Source: Gammaproteobacteria bacterium
GTDB taxonomy: Bacteria > Pseudomonadota > Gammaproteobacteria > Pseudomonadales > Pseudohongiellaceae
Length of the DNA: 14,946 nucleotides
Direction: 5' to 3'
NCBI GenBank assembly: GCA_016762975.1
Contig: JAESUV010000028.1
Span: forward strand, 1,754 to 16,699
Made by a program: the position numbers and the translations under genes. Every line of letters starts with the position of its first letter. Position 1 is the stretch's first letter. Below are positions 1 through 6,536 of this stretch, in pieces. The notes beneath the pieces are model-generated. The model saw only the letters and a list, made by a program, of their open reading frames with translations. It did no database searches and was not told where the DNA came from.

Positions 1-80
1 GCGCTCTTGCGCTTGTAACCGGAGGCAGTTTTCTTAAACCGCTTCGCAGCACCACTGTGGGTTTTTAATTTTCCAGCCAT
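1..80 (-). CDS. rpmI: 50S ribosomal protein L35, N-terminal part
   Basis: The reverse strand from 80 reads MAGKLKTHSGAAKRFKKTAS and continues GYKRKS to the window edge, which is the highly conserved, Lys/Arg-rich start of bacterial L35, a small protein of the large ribosomal subunit. Only 26 codons of about 64 are present because the gene runs off the window. The ATG at 80 is preceded by GGAG at 90-93 on the transcribed strand, 9 bases away. It follows infC on the same strand, the usual thrS-infC-rpmI-rplT order. In enterobacteria this gene is repressed by ribosomal protein L20 through an RNA structure upstream; a candidate structure is listed at 101-208. Confidence 0.95.
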   Translation of the reverse strand, partial: MAGKLKTHSGAAKRFKKTASGYKRKS

Positions 81-100
81 TACATATAACTCCGCATTTG

Positions 101-208
101 CTCCAATGTTTATCAGTAACTATTGGATGCTTTTAATAAATACCTAACAATCGAAGAGGCCAGCCTCCAATGAACTACTCGGATCATCGATTAGATGATT
201 GGAGGCTG
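101..208 (-). promoter_or_regulatory. infC-rpmI intergenic RNA structure (candidate L20-type operator or attenuator)
   Basis: In the 141 bases between infC and rpmI the arms CAGCCTCCAAT and ATTGGAGGCTG (161-171 and 198-208) form a perfect 11-bp stem with a 26-base loop. Nearer rpmI, TCCAAT (122-127, minus sense) can pair with ATTGGA (102-107), just upstream of the rpmI GGAG. The first arm can instead pair with ATTGGAG at 101-107, and the second with TCCAAT at 122-127, so two exclusive folds exist. In E. coli the same junction carries an L20-responsive pseudoknot. The pairings are visible; the L20 role is inferred from position. Confidence 0.5.
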
Positions 209-221
209 ACCCTTACTCTCG

Positions 222-746
222 TTAGCGCTTTTTGACCGGTGCCAAAACCATAATGATTTGCCGGCCTTCCATCTTGGGCTCCTGCTCTACGGTGCCGTAT
301 TCGACAAGATCGTCTTTGATCCTGCCAACTAGCTCCATACCAAGATGTTGATGGGCCATTTCCCGGCCGCGGAATCTAAGCGATACCTTGGCCTTGTCCC
401 CATCTTCTAGGAAACGTATCAGGTTGCGTAGTTTTACCTGATAATCTCCAATTTCCGTCCCTGGTCGAAATTTAATCTCTTTAACTTGAGTTCGCCGCTG
501 CTTCTTCTTATTAGCAGCCTTTTCCTTCTTGAGGTCGAATACGTGCTTGCCGTAGTCCATGAGCTTGCAGACTTGCGGGTCCGCATCAGGTGCTATAAGT
601 ACCAAATCAAGCTTGGCTTCGGCTGCTTCTGCCCTCGCTTCCTCTAATGATTTAATACCGAGTTGTTCTCCGGCCTCACCGACTAGGCGAACCTCTTCGG
701 CGGTGATAAATTCATTAATGATGGGCTTTTTAGAACTGCTCCTCAT
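222..746 (-). CDS. infC: translation initiation factor IF-3
   Basis: IF-3 binds the 30S subunit, blocks premature joining of 50S and checks the start codon and initiator tRNA. The 174-residue product has the expected two domains. The N domain carries EEVRLVGEAGEQLGI and the MDYGK linker region; the Lys-rich linker KKEKAANKKKQRR leads to the C domain with QVKEIKFRPGTEIGDYQVKL, then RFRGREMAHQ and GRQIIMVLAPVKKR at the end. Length is close to the usual 175-183. It follows thrS by 57 bases. The start is unusual for the family: an ATG at 746 fits the alignment, its only upstream purine-rich site (GAGGAA) is 18 bases away, and an in-frame TAA lies six codons upstream, so no long AUU-started extension is possible. 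ATC directly before the ATG is the other candidate. Confidence 0.95.
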   Translation of the reverse strand: MRSSSKKPIINEFITAEEVRLVGEAGEQLGIKSLEEARAEAAEAKLDLVLIAPDADPQVCKLMDYGKHVFDLKKEKAANKKKQRRTQVKEIKFRPGTEIGDYQVKLRNLIRFLEDGDKAKVSLRFRGREMAHQHLGMELVGRIKDDLVEYGTVEQEPKMEGRQIIMVLAPVKKR

Positions 747-803
747 GATATGCGCGAACGCTTATTCCTCGTATTCAATGTCATTAAAATTCTCTGTTGT
801 TTG

Positions 804-2720
804 CTACGCGTTACGGCCAAGTTGAGCGATGTCCTGATCTAAGAGCTTACAAAACTCATCGAATGTCATCGCTCCCAAGTCCTCACCACCGCGCTTGCGC
901 ACTGCCACAGTACCGTTTTCTACCTCTTTATCTCCAACAACTAGGAGATACGGAATCTTCTGTAAAGTGTGCTCGCGGATTTTAAAGCCGATCTTCTCAT
1001 TTCTCAAGTCCGCAGACGCTCTAAACCCTTTATTTTTCAAGGATTCTTCGAATTTCCGGCAATAATCGTTCTGTTTGTCCGTTATATTCAAAATCATGGC
1101 CTGTTCTGGTGCCAACCAAGCAGGCATAGCACCGGCATAGTGCTCGATCAGAATGCCAATAAAGCGTTCAAAAGAGCCCAATACTGCTCTGTGCAGCATG
1201 ACAGGCTCCTGCTTGCTGTTATCTTCTGCTATATAGTGTGCACCGAGGCGGCCGGGAGTACTGAAATCGACTTGAATAGTTCCGCATTGCTGCACCCTAC
1301 CCATACAATCCTTCAGCGAGCATTCAATCTTAGGGCCATAGAACGCCCCCTCTCCTGGCACTAATTCCCAAGGCAAGCCCGTAGCATTTAGCGCGTCCTT
1401 GAGAGACTGCTCTGACTTGTCCCAAACTTCGTCTGAACCGACACGTTTTTCAGGCCGAGTTGAAAGCCTGAGAATCACCTCATCAAATCCGAAATCTTTG
1501 TACACCGCGAATAACAGTGTCATGAAATCTGCAACTTCTGCCTGAATTTGCTCTTCAGTACAGAAGATATGGCCGTCGTCCTGAACGAAGCTACGCACAC
1601 GCATAAGGCCGTGCATGCTGCCAGAAGGCTCATAGCGGTGACAAGATCCAAACTCCGCGAGACGTAGCGGTAAGTCGCGATAGCTCTTCAAGCCCTGATT
1701 AAAAACTTGAATATGGCAGGGGCAGTTCATCGGCTTGATTGCATACATGCGATTCTCGGACTCGACGCTAAACATCTCATCAGCGAATTTCGAGGCGTGT
1801 CCTGATTTTTCCCACAAGGAGTAATCGACTAACTGCGGTGTATTAATTTCTTTGTAGTTGTTCTTATCCTGAACTTCTCGCATATAGCGCTGGACGGTCA
1901 GATAGATCGACCAACCCTTGGGATGCCAGAACGCCATGCCAGGTGCTTCTTCCTGGAAGTGAAAGAGATCCAGGTGCTTGCCCAGTTTGCGGTGGTCGCG
2001 CTTCTCGGCTTCTTCTATGCGCTGCAAAAATAGCTTTAAATCTTTCTTCGAACCCCAGGCAGTTCCATGGATTCTCTGCAGCATCTCGTTGCTGGCATCG
2101 CCGCGCCAATAAGCGCCAGCCACCGAGGTGAGCTTGAATGCCTTTAAGGAAGAAGTAGTCGGTACGTGAGGCCCACGGCAGAGGTCGATAAACTCGCCCT
2201 GGCGATAGAACGACAGATCCTCATCGCCCGGAATAGATTCGATGATCTGAACTTTGTATGTCTCGCCCATCCCATTAAACATCGCAACCGCATCGTCGCG
2301 ACTCATAACGGAGCGCTCTACAGTGAGGTTCTCTTTAACGATCTCCCCCATGACCTTCTCTATGGCCTGCAAATCTTCAGGAGTAAACGCACGCGAGAAG
2401 GCGAAATCGTAGAAGAAACCGTCTTCAATTACTGGGCCGATAGTCACTTGAGCTTTTGGAAACAAACGCTGCACGGCCTGAGCCATCAAATGCGCACAGG
2501 AATGGCGGATAACTTCTAGGCCATCGCTATCCCGCTCAGTAATGATTGCCAAATTAGCGTCACTGGAGATAACAGTAGAAGAATCGACGAGCACTCCGTC
2601 CACACGCCCCGCCAGGGCCGCTTTTGCTAGTCCCGGGCCAATCGATTCGGCAACTTCCATTACAGTAACCGGGTTCTCGTACTCCCGTGCACTGCCATCT
2701 GGTAGGGTAATTTTCAACAT
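804..2720 (-). CDS. thrS: threonyl-tRNA synthetase
   Basis: This class II synthetase charges tRNA-Thr with threonine and removes mis-attached serine. The 638 residues match the usual length of about 640. Visible domains in order: TGS domain (about 1-60); editing domain with the HxxxH pair His73/His77 and the later Cys181/His185 of the same site; catalytic core from about 245 with NCPCH, whose Cys333 and His384 are zinc ligands, the class II signature around RYEPSG at 362-367, and HRAVLGSFERF containing the third zinc ligand; and a C-terminal anticodon-binding domain with LRNEKIGFKIREH. The ATG at 2720 has GGAC seven bases upstream. The leader at 2741-2859 carries tandem hairpins resembling the tRNA-Thr anticodon arm, so autoregulation by the enzyme is likely. 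infC follows on the same transcript. Confidence 0.97.
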   Translation of the reverse strand: MLKITLPDGSAREYENPVTVMEVAESIGPGLAKAALAGRVDGVLVDSSTVISSDANLAIITERDSDGLEVIRHSCAHLMAQAVQRLFPKAQVTIGPVIEDGFFYDFAFSRAFTPEDLQAIEKVMGEIVKENLTVERSVMSRDDAVAMFNGMGETYKVQIIESIPGDEDLSFYRQGEFIDLCRGPHVPTTSSLKAFKLTSVAGAYWRGDASNEMLQRIHGTAWGSKKDLKLFLQRIEEAEKRDHRKLGKHLDLFHFQEEAPGMAFWHPKGWSIYLTVQRYMREVQDKNNYKEINTPQLVDYSLWEKSGHASKFADEMFSVESENRMYAIKPMNCPCHIQVFNQGLKSYRDLPLRLAEFGSCHRYEPSGSMHGLMRVRSFVQDDGHIFCTEEQIQAEVADFMTLLFAVYKDFGFDEVILRLSTRPEKRVGSDEVWDKSEQSLKDALNATGLPWELVPGEGAFYGPKIECSLKDCMGRVQQCGTIQVDFSTPGRLGAHYIAEDNSKQEPVMLHRAVLGSFERFIGILIEHYAGAMPAWLAPEQAMILNITDKQNDYCRKFEESLKNKGFRASADLRNEKIGFKIREHTLQKIPYLLVVGDKEVENGTVAVRKRGGEDLGAMTFDEFCKLLDQDIAQLGRNA

Positions 2721-2740
2721 CTTGCGTCCAATAGAAAAGA

Positions 2741-2830
2741 GGAGAGGAGACCTCCCGCGTCAACATAACCCTTGGTTAGATAAAAGGAGAGGAGCCCTCC
2801 CGCGTCACCATGACCATTGGTTAGATAAAA
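2741..2830 (-). repeat. 45-bp tandem duplication upstream of thrS
   Basis: Two directly adjacent 45-base units, 2741-2785 and 2786-2830, are identical at 41 positions. Both start GGAGAGGAG and end TTGGTTAGATAAAA on the plus strand. A third, degenerate copy of the central part continues to about 2870 (CACCGTGACCACGG against CACCATGACCATTGG). Besides the anticodon-like hairpin each full unit has a second short hairpin on the transcribed strand, GGGAGG-(U/G)CU-CCUCUC, at 2742-2756 and 2787-2801, followed by a run of U. The duplication is 20 bases from the thrS start codon. Confidence 0.9.
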
Positions 2831-2859
2831 TGAAATCCTCAGAACCACCGTGACCACGG
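2741..2859 (-). promoter_or_regulatory. thrS leader: tandem anticodon-like hairpins, candidate ThrRS operator
   Basis: On the transcribed strand three related hairpins precede thrS. The middle one (2807-2821) is ACCA-AUGGUCA-UGGU: a 4-bp stem and 7-base loop with U at the position of tRNA U33 and GGU at positions 34-36, a threonine anticodon. The copy nearer thrS (2762-2776) keeps GGU in the same loop position (AGGGUUA) with a weaker stem. The upstream copy (2848-2859) is CCG-UGGUCA-CGG, where the stem has changed on both sides relative to the middle copy. In E. coli, ThrRS binds anticodon-like arms in its own leader and blocks translation, and G35/U36 are recognised bases of tRNA-Thr. Function here is inferred. 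Confidence 0.6.
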
Positions 2860-2933
2860 ATGAAATCAAAGGATATCGTCCAATCTACTAAAATATTTCG
2901 TTCGATTATTTGTACTAACTAACCCCTAACGAT

Positions 2934-3010
2934 TGGTAGGCACGGACGGATTCGAACCGTCGACATCTGCCATGTCATGACAGCGCTCTAACCAGCTGAG
3001 CTACGCGCCT
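2934..3010 (-). tRNA. tRNA-Val(GAC)
   Basis: A full cloverleaf can be drawn on the minus strand, 77 bases including an encoded CCA. The acceptor arms AGGCGCG and CGTGCCT pair with one G-U; the D arm is GCTC/GAGC; the anticodon stem CTGTC/GGCAG encloses loop ATGACAT with anticodon GAC (decoding GUC and GUU); the T arm is GACGG-TTCGAAT-CCGTC; the discriminator is A. A strong promoter lies just upstream (3037-3066). No terminator is visible between its 3' end and thrS, so it probably shares a transcript with the thrS leader and is released by RNase processing. Confidence 0.95.
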
Positions 3011-3036
3011 ATTTCACCGAATAGAAAGGACTGGCG

Positions 3037-3066
3037 ATTATACGGAATCACGGGGCAATGTGTCGA
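3037..3066 (-). promoter_or_regulatory. sigma-70 promoter of tRNA-Val (and perhaps thrS)
   Basis: On the minus strand TCGACA (3066-3061, five of six consensus bases) is followed after 18 bases by a perfect TATAAT (3042-3037). Transcription would begin near 3030, about 20 bases before the mature tRNA 5' end. The discriminator after the -10 box is GC-rich (CGCC), a common feature of stringently controlled tRNA and rRNA promoters. Confidence 0.75.
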
Positions 3067-3105
3067 TGGCTTTGTGTCACTATTGTAGCAAAATACGCAT
3101 TTAAG

Positions 3106-5124
3106 TTATTGCTTTAACAGTTGATTCTTCAGCTGCGCTATTTTATCCCTAGTATCTGCCGCTTCCTCGAATTCGAGATTCTTGGCTTGCTCGTACATTT
3201 TCGATTCTAGCAGGCTGATTTCCTTGGTAACGGCCACCGGATCATTGAAATCGATACGCGAAAAAGCGCCTCCCTTCTCCGCTGGCCCCTTATCTTTCCT
3301 TCGCACCCTGTTTGTTGAACTCGCATAGGCCCCTTCCATAATATCTAACACCTTGGTCTTAACGCCCACGGGTGTGATGTTATGCTCCTTGTTGTATTCG
3401 AGCTGCACGTTACGACGTCGCTCCGACTCCCCGATAGCGCGCTCCATCGAACCTGTCACTCGGTCAGCATAGAGAATTGCCCTACCGTTGAGGTTTCGAG
3501 CGGCTCTGCCTATAGTCTGAATGAGGGACCGCTCAGAGCGAAGAAAGCCCTCCTTGTCGGCATCGAGGATGGCTACTAGCGATACTTCGGGAATATCTAG
3601 GCCTTCTCTCAGCAGATTAATTCCTACCAATACGTCAAAGTGACCTAAACGCAGGTCACGCAATATCTCCGAGCGCTCAACTGTCTCTATATCTGAATGC
3701 AAATACCTAACTCGCACAGCGTGTTCGGCAAGGTAGTCGGTGAGATCCTCAGCCATCCGTTTCGTTAACACCGTAACCAGCGAGCGCTCCCCTTTCGCTG
3801 CTACCTGACGCACCTCGGAGAGCAAGTCATCTACCTGAGTAACCGCGGGACGCACCTCTAACTCCGGATCAATTAAACCGGTTGGCCTTACTACCTGCTC
3901 CACCCTGTTCCCTTCATGCTCCTCTTCGTAGACGCCAGGTGTCGCCGACACATAGATGATCTGTGGTGTCAGCTGCTCCCATTCCTCGAAGCGTAGCGGC
4001 CGATTATCGAGAGCCGAAGGCAGGCGGAAACCGTACTCCACGAGCGTCTCTTTTCTTGATCTATCACCCTTGTACATTGCGCCGAGCTGCGGGATCGAGA
4101 CATGTGACTCATCAGCGATGACCAATGCTTCACTTGGCAGGTAATCATAGAGAGTCGGAGGCGGTGCGCCCACGCCTCTTCCGGATAAGTAGCGGGAATA
4201 GTTTTCAATACCTGTGCAGTAGCCCAACTCCTGAATCATCTCCAGGTCGAACTTTGTGCGTTGCTCTAACCTTTGTGCCTCTACAAGACGGTTGTTGCTG
4301 CGCAGTTCTTGCAAGCGCTCCTTTAACTCAATTTTAATATCATCGAGCGTACCCAGCAGCGTTTCCCTAGGCGTCACATAGTGAGACTTTGGAAACACCG
4401 TCAGTCGCGGCACCTCTTTGATCTGCTTTCCCGTCAAGGGGTCGAAGAAAGAGAGCTTCTCTATCTCATCGTCGAAAAGCTCTATTCGAATGGCATCGCG
4501 TTCGGATTCCGCCGGATAGATATCGATCACATCACCTCGAACCCGATAAGTCGCTCGCCGCAATTCCATGTCGTTGCGCGTGTATTGCAGATCTGTGAGC
4601 CGTTTGATCAGATTGCGCTGATCTATCTTTTCACCGCGATCAAGGTGAACCACCATTTTCAAGTAAGAATTCGGATCGCCTAGACCATAGATTGCGGAGA
4701 CTGTAGCCACCACCACTACATCTTCTCTCTCAAGTAGGGCCTTAGTCGCAGAAAGCCTCATTTGCTCAATATGATCGTTGATCGAGGCATCTTTCTCTAT
4801 GTAGACATCAGACGAGGGCACATAAGCCTCTGGCTGGTAGTAGTCGTAATAGGATACGAAGTACTCGACCGCGTTTTTTGGAAAGAACTCTTTAAATTCA
4901 CCGTAGAGTTGCGCGGCAAGCGTTTTATTGGGGGCCATAACCAGAGTTGGGCGCTGCATGTGTTCGATGACATTGGCGATGGTGAAGGTTTTTCCAGACC
5001 CCGTCACACCTAGCAAGGTCTGAGCATGCAAGCCGTCCTCCAAGCCCTCTATGAGGCCGGCTATGGCTTCTGGTTGGTGGCCTGCAGGCTTGAAATTTGA
5101 GTGAAGCTTAAACTGACTTGCCAT
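3106..5124 (-). CDS. uvrB: UvrABC system protein B
   Basis: UvrB is the damage-verifying helicase-like subunit of nucleotide excision repair: loaded by UvrA, it opens the helix at the lesion and recruits UvrC. The 672 residues match the family. Visible features: Walker A GVTGSGKT at 39-46; the beta-hairpin region YYDYYQPEAYVPSSDVYIEK from residue 92 that inserts between DNA strands; DEAD-like Walker B VIADESH; helicase motifs INLLREGLDIPEVSLVAILD and QTIGRAARN; and the C-terminal UVR coiled-coil motif (LESKMYEQAKNLEFEEAADTRD) that contacts UvrC. The start is the ATG at 5124; its ribosome site is weak (GGAAA about nine bases away). It is divergent from tRNA-Asn. No clean LexA box was found upstream, although uvrB is an SOS gene in E. 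coli. Confidence 0.97.
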   Translation of the reverse strand: MASQFKLHSNFKPAGHQPEAIAGLIEGLEDGLHAQTLLGVTGSGKTFTIANVIEHMQRPTLVMAPNKTLAAQLYGEFKEFFPKNAVEYFVSYYDYYQPEAYVPSSDVYIEKDASINDHIEQMRLSATKALLEREDVVVVATVSAIYGLGDPNSYLKMVVHLDRGEKIDQRNLIKRLTDLQYTRNDMELRRATYRVRGDVIDIYPAESERDAIRIELFDDEIEKLSFFDPLTGKQIKEVPRLTVFPKSHYVTPRETLLGTLDDIKIELKERLQELRSNNRLVEAQRLEQRTKFDLEMIQELGYCTGIENYSRYLSGRGVGAPPPTLYDYLPSEALVIADESHVSIPQLGAMYKGDRSRKETLVEYGFRLPSALDNRPLRFEEWEQLTPQIIYVSATPGVYEEEHEGNRVEQVVRPTGLIDPELEVRPAVTQVDDLLSEVRQVAAKGERSLVTVLTKRMAEDLTDYLAEHAVRVRYLHSDIETVERSEILRDLRLGHFDVLVGINLLREGLDIPEVSLVAILDADKEGFLRSERSLIQTIGRAARNLNGRAILYADRVTGSMERAIGESERRRNVQLEYNKEHNITPVGVKTKVLDIMEGAYASSTNRVRRKDKGPAEKGGAFSRIDFNDPVAVTKEISLLESKMYEQAKNLEFEEAADTRDKIAQLKNQLLKQ

Positions 5125-5209
5125 TGAGAGTTTCCGACTAAAGCTAAACCCGTAAGACTACAACAGCCTCTGAGATTAAAACAGATGAGTACTTGGCTGT
5201 CCGTGAGTA

Positions 5210-5238
5210 TTGACCAAGCCAGTTTTTCTCATTAGTAT
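5210..5238 (+). promoter_or_regulatory. sigma-70 promoter of tRNA-Asn
   Basis: TTGACC (5210-5215) and TAGTAT (5233-5238) are separated by 17 bases and followed by the GC-rich run GCGCGG, typical of stable-RNA promoters. The start would be near 5245, about 48 bases before the tRNA. A second possible -10, TATACT at 5255-5260, has only a poor -35 (TTAGTA at 5232-5237). Confidence 0.55.
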
Positions 5239-5292
5239 ACGCGCGGTTCGTAGCTATACTCGTATCAGCATCGATATAGCGCGAACAGATGA

Positions 5293-5367
5293 TGCCCAAT
5301 AGCTCAATGGTAGAGTAGGTGACTGTTAATCACTTGGTTCCAAGTTCGAGTCTTGGTTGGGCAGCCA
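5293..5367 (+). tRNA. tRNA-Asn(GTT)
   Basis: The cloverleaf is 75 bases with encoded CCA. Acceptor arms are TGCCCAA/TTGGGCA, D arm GCTC/GAGT, anticodon stem GGTGA/TCACT with loop CTGTTAA giving anticodon GTT, variable loop TGGTT, T arm CCAAG-TTCGAGT-CTTGG, and discriminator G. It is a single tRNA gene, divergent from uvrB and followed at once by a strong terminator. Confidence 0.96.
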
Positions 5368-5371
5368 AACA

Positions 5372-5413
5372 AAAACCCGTGTAGCCCAGCAGCTACGCGG
5401 GTTTTCTCTTTCT
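5372..5413 (+). terminator. intrinsic terminator of tRNA-Asn
   Basis: AAAACCCGTGTAGC (5372-5385) pairs with GCTACGCGGGTTTT (5392-5405) over 14 bp with one G-T and a 6-base loop, followed by CTCTTTCT. It begins five bases after the tRNA CCA. Confidence 0.9.
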
Positions 5414-5816
5414 GAGTCCCTCCTCCTTTCGCAGCAACAGTGCCAATTTCTTACACCAGTTAGAAAATTCAACAAAACTTGTGTCCGCTATTAAGAAGCA
5501 AATAATTTTATGCTGATGCAACCCGCCTGCCGCTTAACGGCTAGCATTCCTATAATTTGGCTTATTGAAATGTTTTTTTTGAAGAGCGATGCACCCTGCA
5601 CGGCTCACTAAACGAGAAAAAGAACAAAACCACAGCATCAGGTGCGCAAAAAACTGAACTAAACAAGTCCAAAATTAAACCGGACAGCGAGAGATCGCTT
5701 GGTATTGTTAAAGGGGTTCTGTGTTCGAAATGTCGGCTTGCCCGACTGGCTATTCGGACAAGCGGCAACACTAATAAGCTCCGCAGTCAGAAGAAGCCTA
5801 TAAGATGAAAGTATTG
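5414..5816. other. intergenic region between tRNA-Asn and the PEP-CTERM gene
   Basis: These 403 bases lie between the ends of two convergent transcripts and hold no gene I can defend. A start-less frame is open from 5581 to a TGA at 5806, rich in Lys, preceded by a run of eight T. A 69-codon frame also exists on the other strand (5562-5771). Neither has a ribosome binding site or a recognisable protein signature. The one clear structure is the hairpin at 5736-5763. Confidence 0.6.
5736..5763 (-). other. stable hairpin downstream of the PEP-CTERM gene
   Basis: On the minus strand GCTTGTCCGA pairs with TCGGGCAAGC over 10 bp with one G-U and an 8-base loop, about 54 bases after the stop codon of the gene at 5817. 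It has no following U run, so it is more likely a 3' stabilising or Rho-assisted end than a classical intrinsic terminator. Confidence 0.55.
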
Positions 5817-6536
5817 CTATACCTGATTGGGGATACTTGAGGCATGTTGATTCTTTTTAACGAGAGCTAGGCCCATAAACCCAAGAACTAGCAGTAAGAA
5901 CGCGCTCGGCTCAGGAACAGCAGCGCCTCCGGGTGAGAATGCCGTTAACACACGAATATAATCCCCAGGGCTAGCGGCGCCCCAGTTAACGGACACCGTG
6001 TCCCCTGTAACCGAGATAATCTTGTCAGAGCCTTCTAATCCTCTCAAACCGGGGTTAAGGTAATTAACACCTGTATTTGCCAAATAATCACTAGCAGCTA
6101 GGGTTCCCGTTGCGGTAATTACGCCTAAAATAACCGCATCAAACTGTACAAATGCTTGAATCGATTGAAAGGGACCTGGATCGAAAAACACATAGTGACT
6201 GGCAACAATGGTGCCGCCGACGATTGTGCCACCCACATGCCCACCAGCCGTTGACTCGCCAACACCGTAGTCATAACTCAAAGACCCAGTGGTAATGGCA
6301 TTCTGGCTCTCGTTGAATACATAAAAATTGGGAGACTGAAATGTATTGTCGCCTACGCTGTTCGCTGCACCAAATGGATTACCGAGAGGTACGCCCAATT
6401 CAACAAACGTACCACCTGCGGCTAACGCAGAACCTCCAGTTACGCCCCCAGTGATAACATCTGCCTGTGCGGTCGTAGCAGACAAGCTAAATAGTAGTGC
6501 CGCTGACATGAATGTAATTTTTTTCGCTATGCTCAT
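5817..6536 (-). CDS. PEP-CTERM sorting domain-containing exported protein
   Basis: The 239-residue product has a signal peptide (Lys5-Lys6, a hydrophobic stretch, likely cleavage after TTAQA at about residue 25). Near the C terminus come VPEPSAF, a hydrophobic helix LLLVLGFMGLALV, and basic residues KK. That is the three-part PEP-CTERM signal, which exosortases recognise in Gram-negative bacteria that make exopolysaccharide. The middle is rich in Gly, Val, Thr and Ser, with repeats such as GGTIVGGTIV, as expected of a secreted beta-rich protein; function is unknown. The tail runs 11 residues past the Lys pair (NQHASSIPNQV), where most such proteins stop soon after the basic cluster. It stands alone on the minus strand between two gene-poor stretches. 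No exosortase is in the window. Confidence 0.85.
   Translation of the reverse strand: MSIAKKITFMSAALLFSLSATTAQADVITGGVTGGSALAAGGTFVELGVPLGNPFGAANSVGDNTFQSPNFYVFNESQNAITTGSLSYDYGVGESTAGGHVGGTIVGGTIVASHYVFFDPGPFQSIQAFVQFDAVILGVITATGTLAASDYLANTGVNYLNPGLRGLEGSDKIISVTGDTVSVNWGAASPGDYIRVLTAFSPGGAAVPEPSAFLLLVLGFMGLALVKKNQHASSIPNQV

Noticed and set aside
2560..2766. A 68-codon frame overlapping the thrS start
   Set aside because: It lies out of frame over the 5' end of thrS, with no family signature. It is a by-product of the repeat and the thrS coding sequence.
2776..2817. Short leader peptide in the thrS leader (MVMVTREGSSPFI)
   Set aside because: It has one threonine in 13 codons and no clear ribosome site, so classical attenuation by threonine codons does not fit. 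The ATG is simply part of the repeat.
5170..5186. Possible LexA (SOS) box upstream of uvrB
   Set aside because: The minus strand reads CTGTTTTAATCTCAG, which has only nine bases between CTG and CAG where LexA needs ten, and lacks the ACAG half. SOS control may still exist but is not shown here.
5581..5808. A 75-codon open frame on the plus strand after a run of eight T
   Set aside because: It has no start codon in frame. An ATG at 5570 would need a frameshift on the T run, and there is no ribosome site or recognisable motif. The overlapping 69-codon minus frame (5562-5771) is equally unsupported.
5293..5816. Genomic island integrated at tRNA-Asn
   Set aside because: No integrase gene and no second copy of the tRNA 3' end was found in the window, so the gene-poor region next to the tRNA does not show integration.
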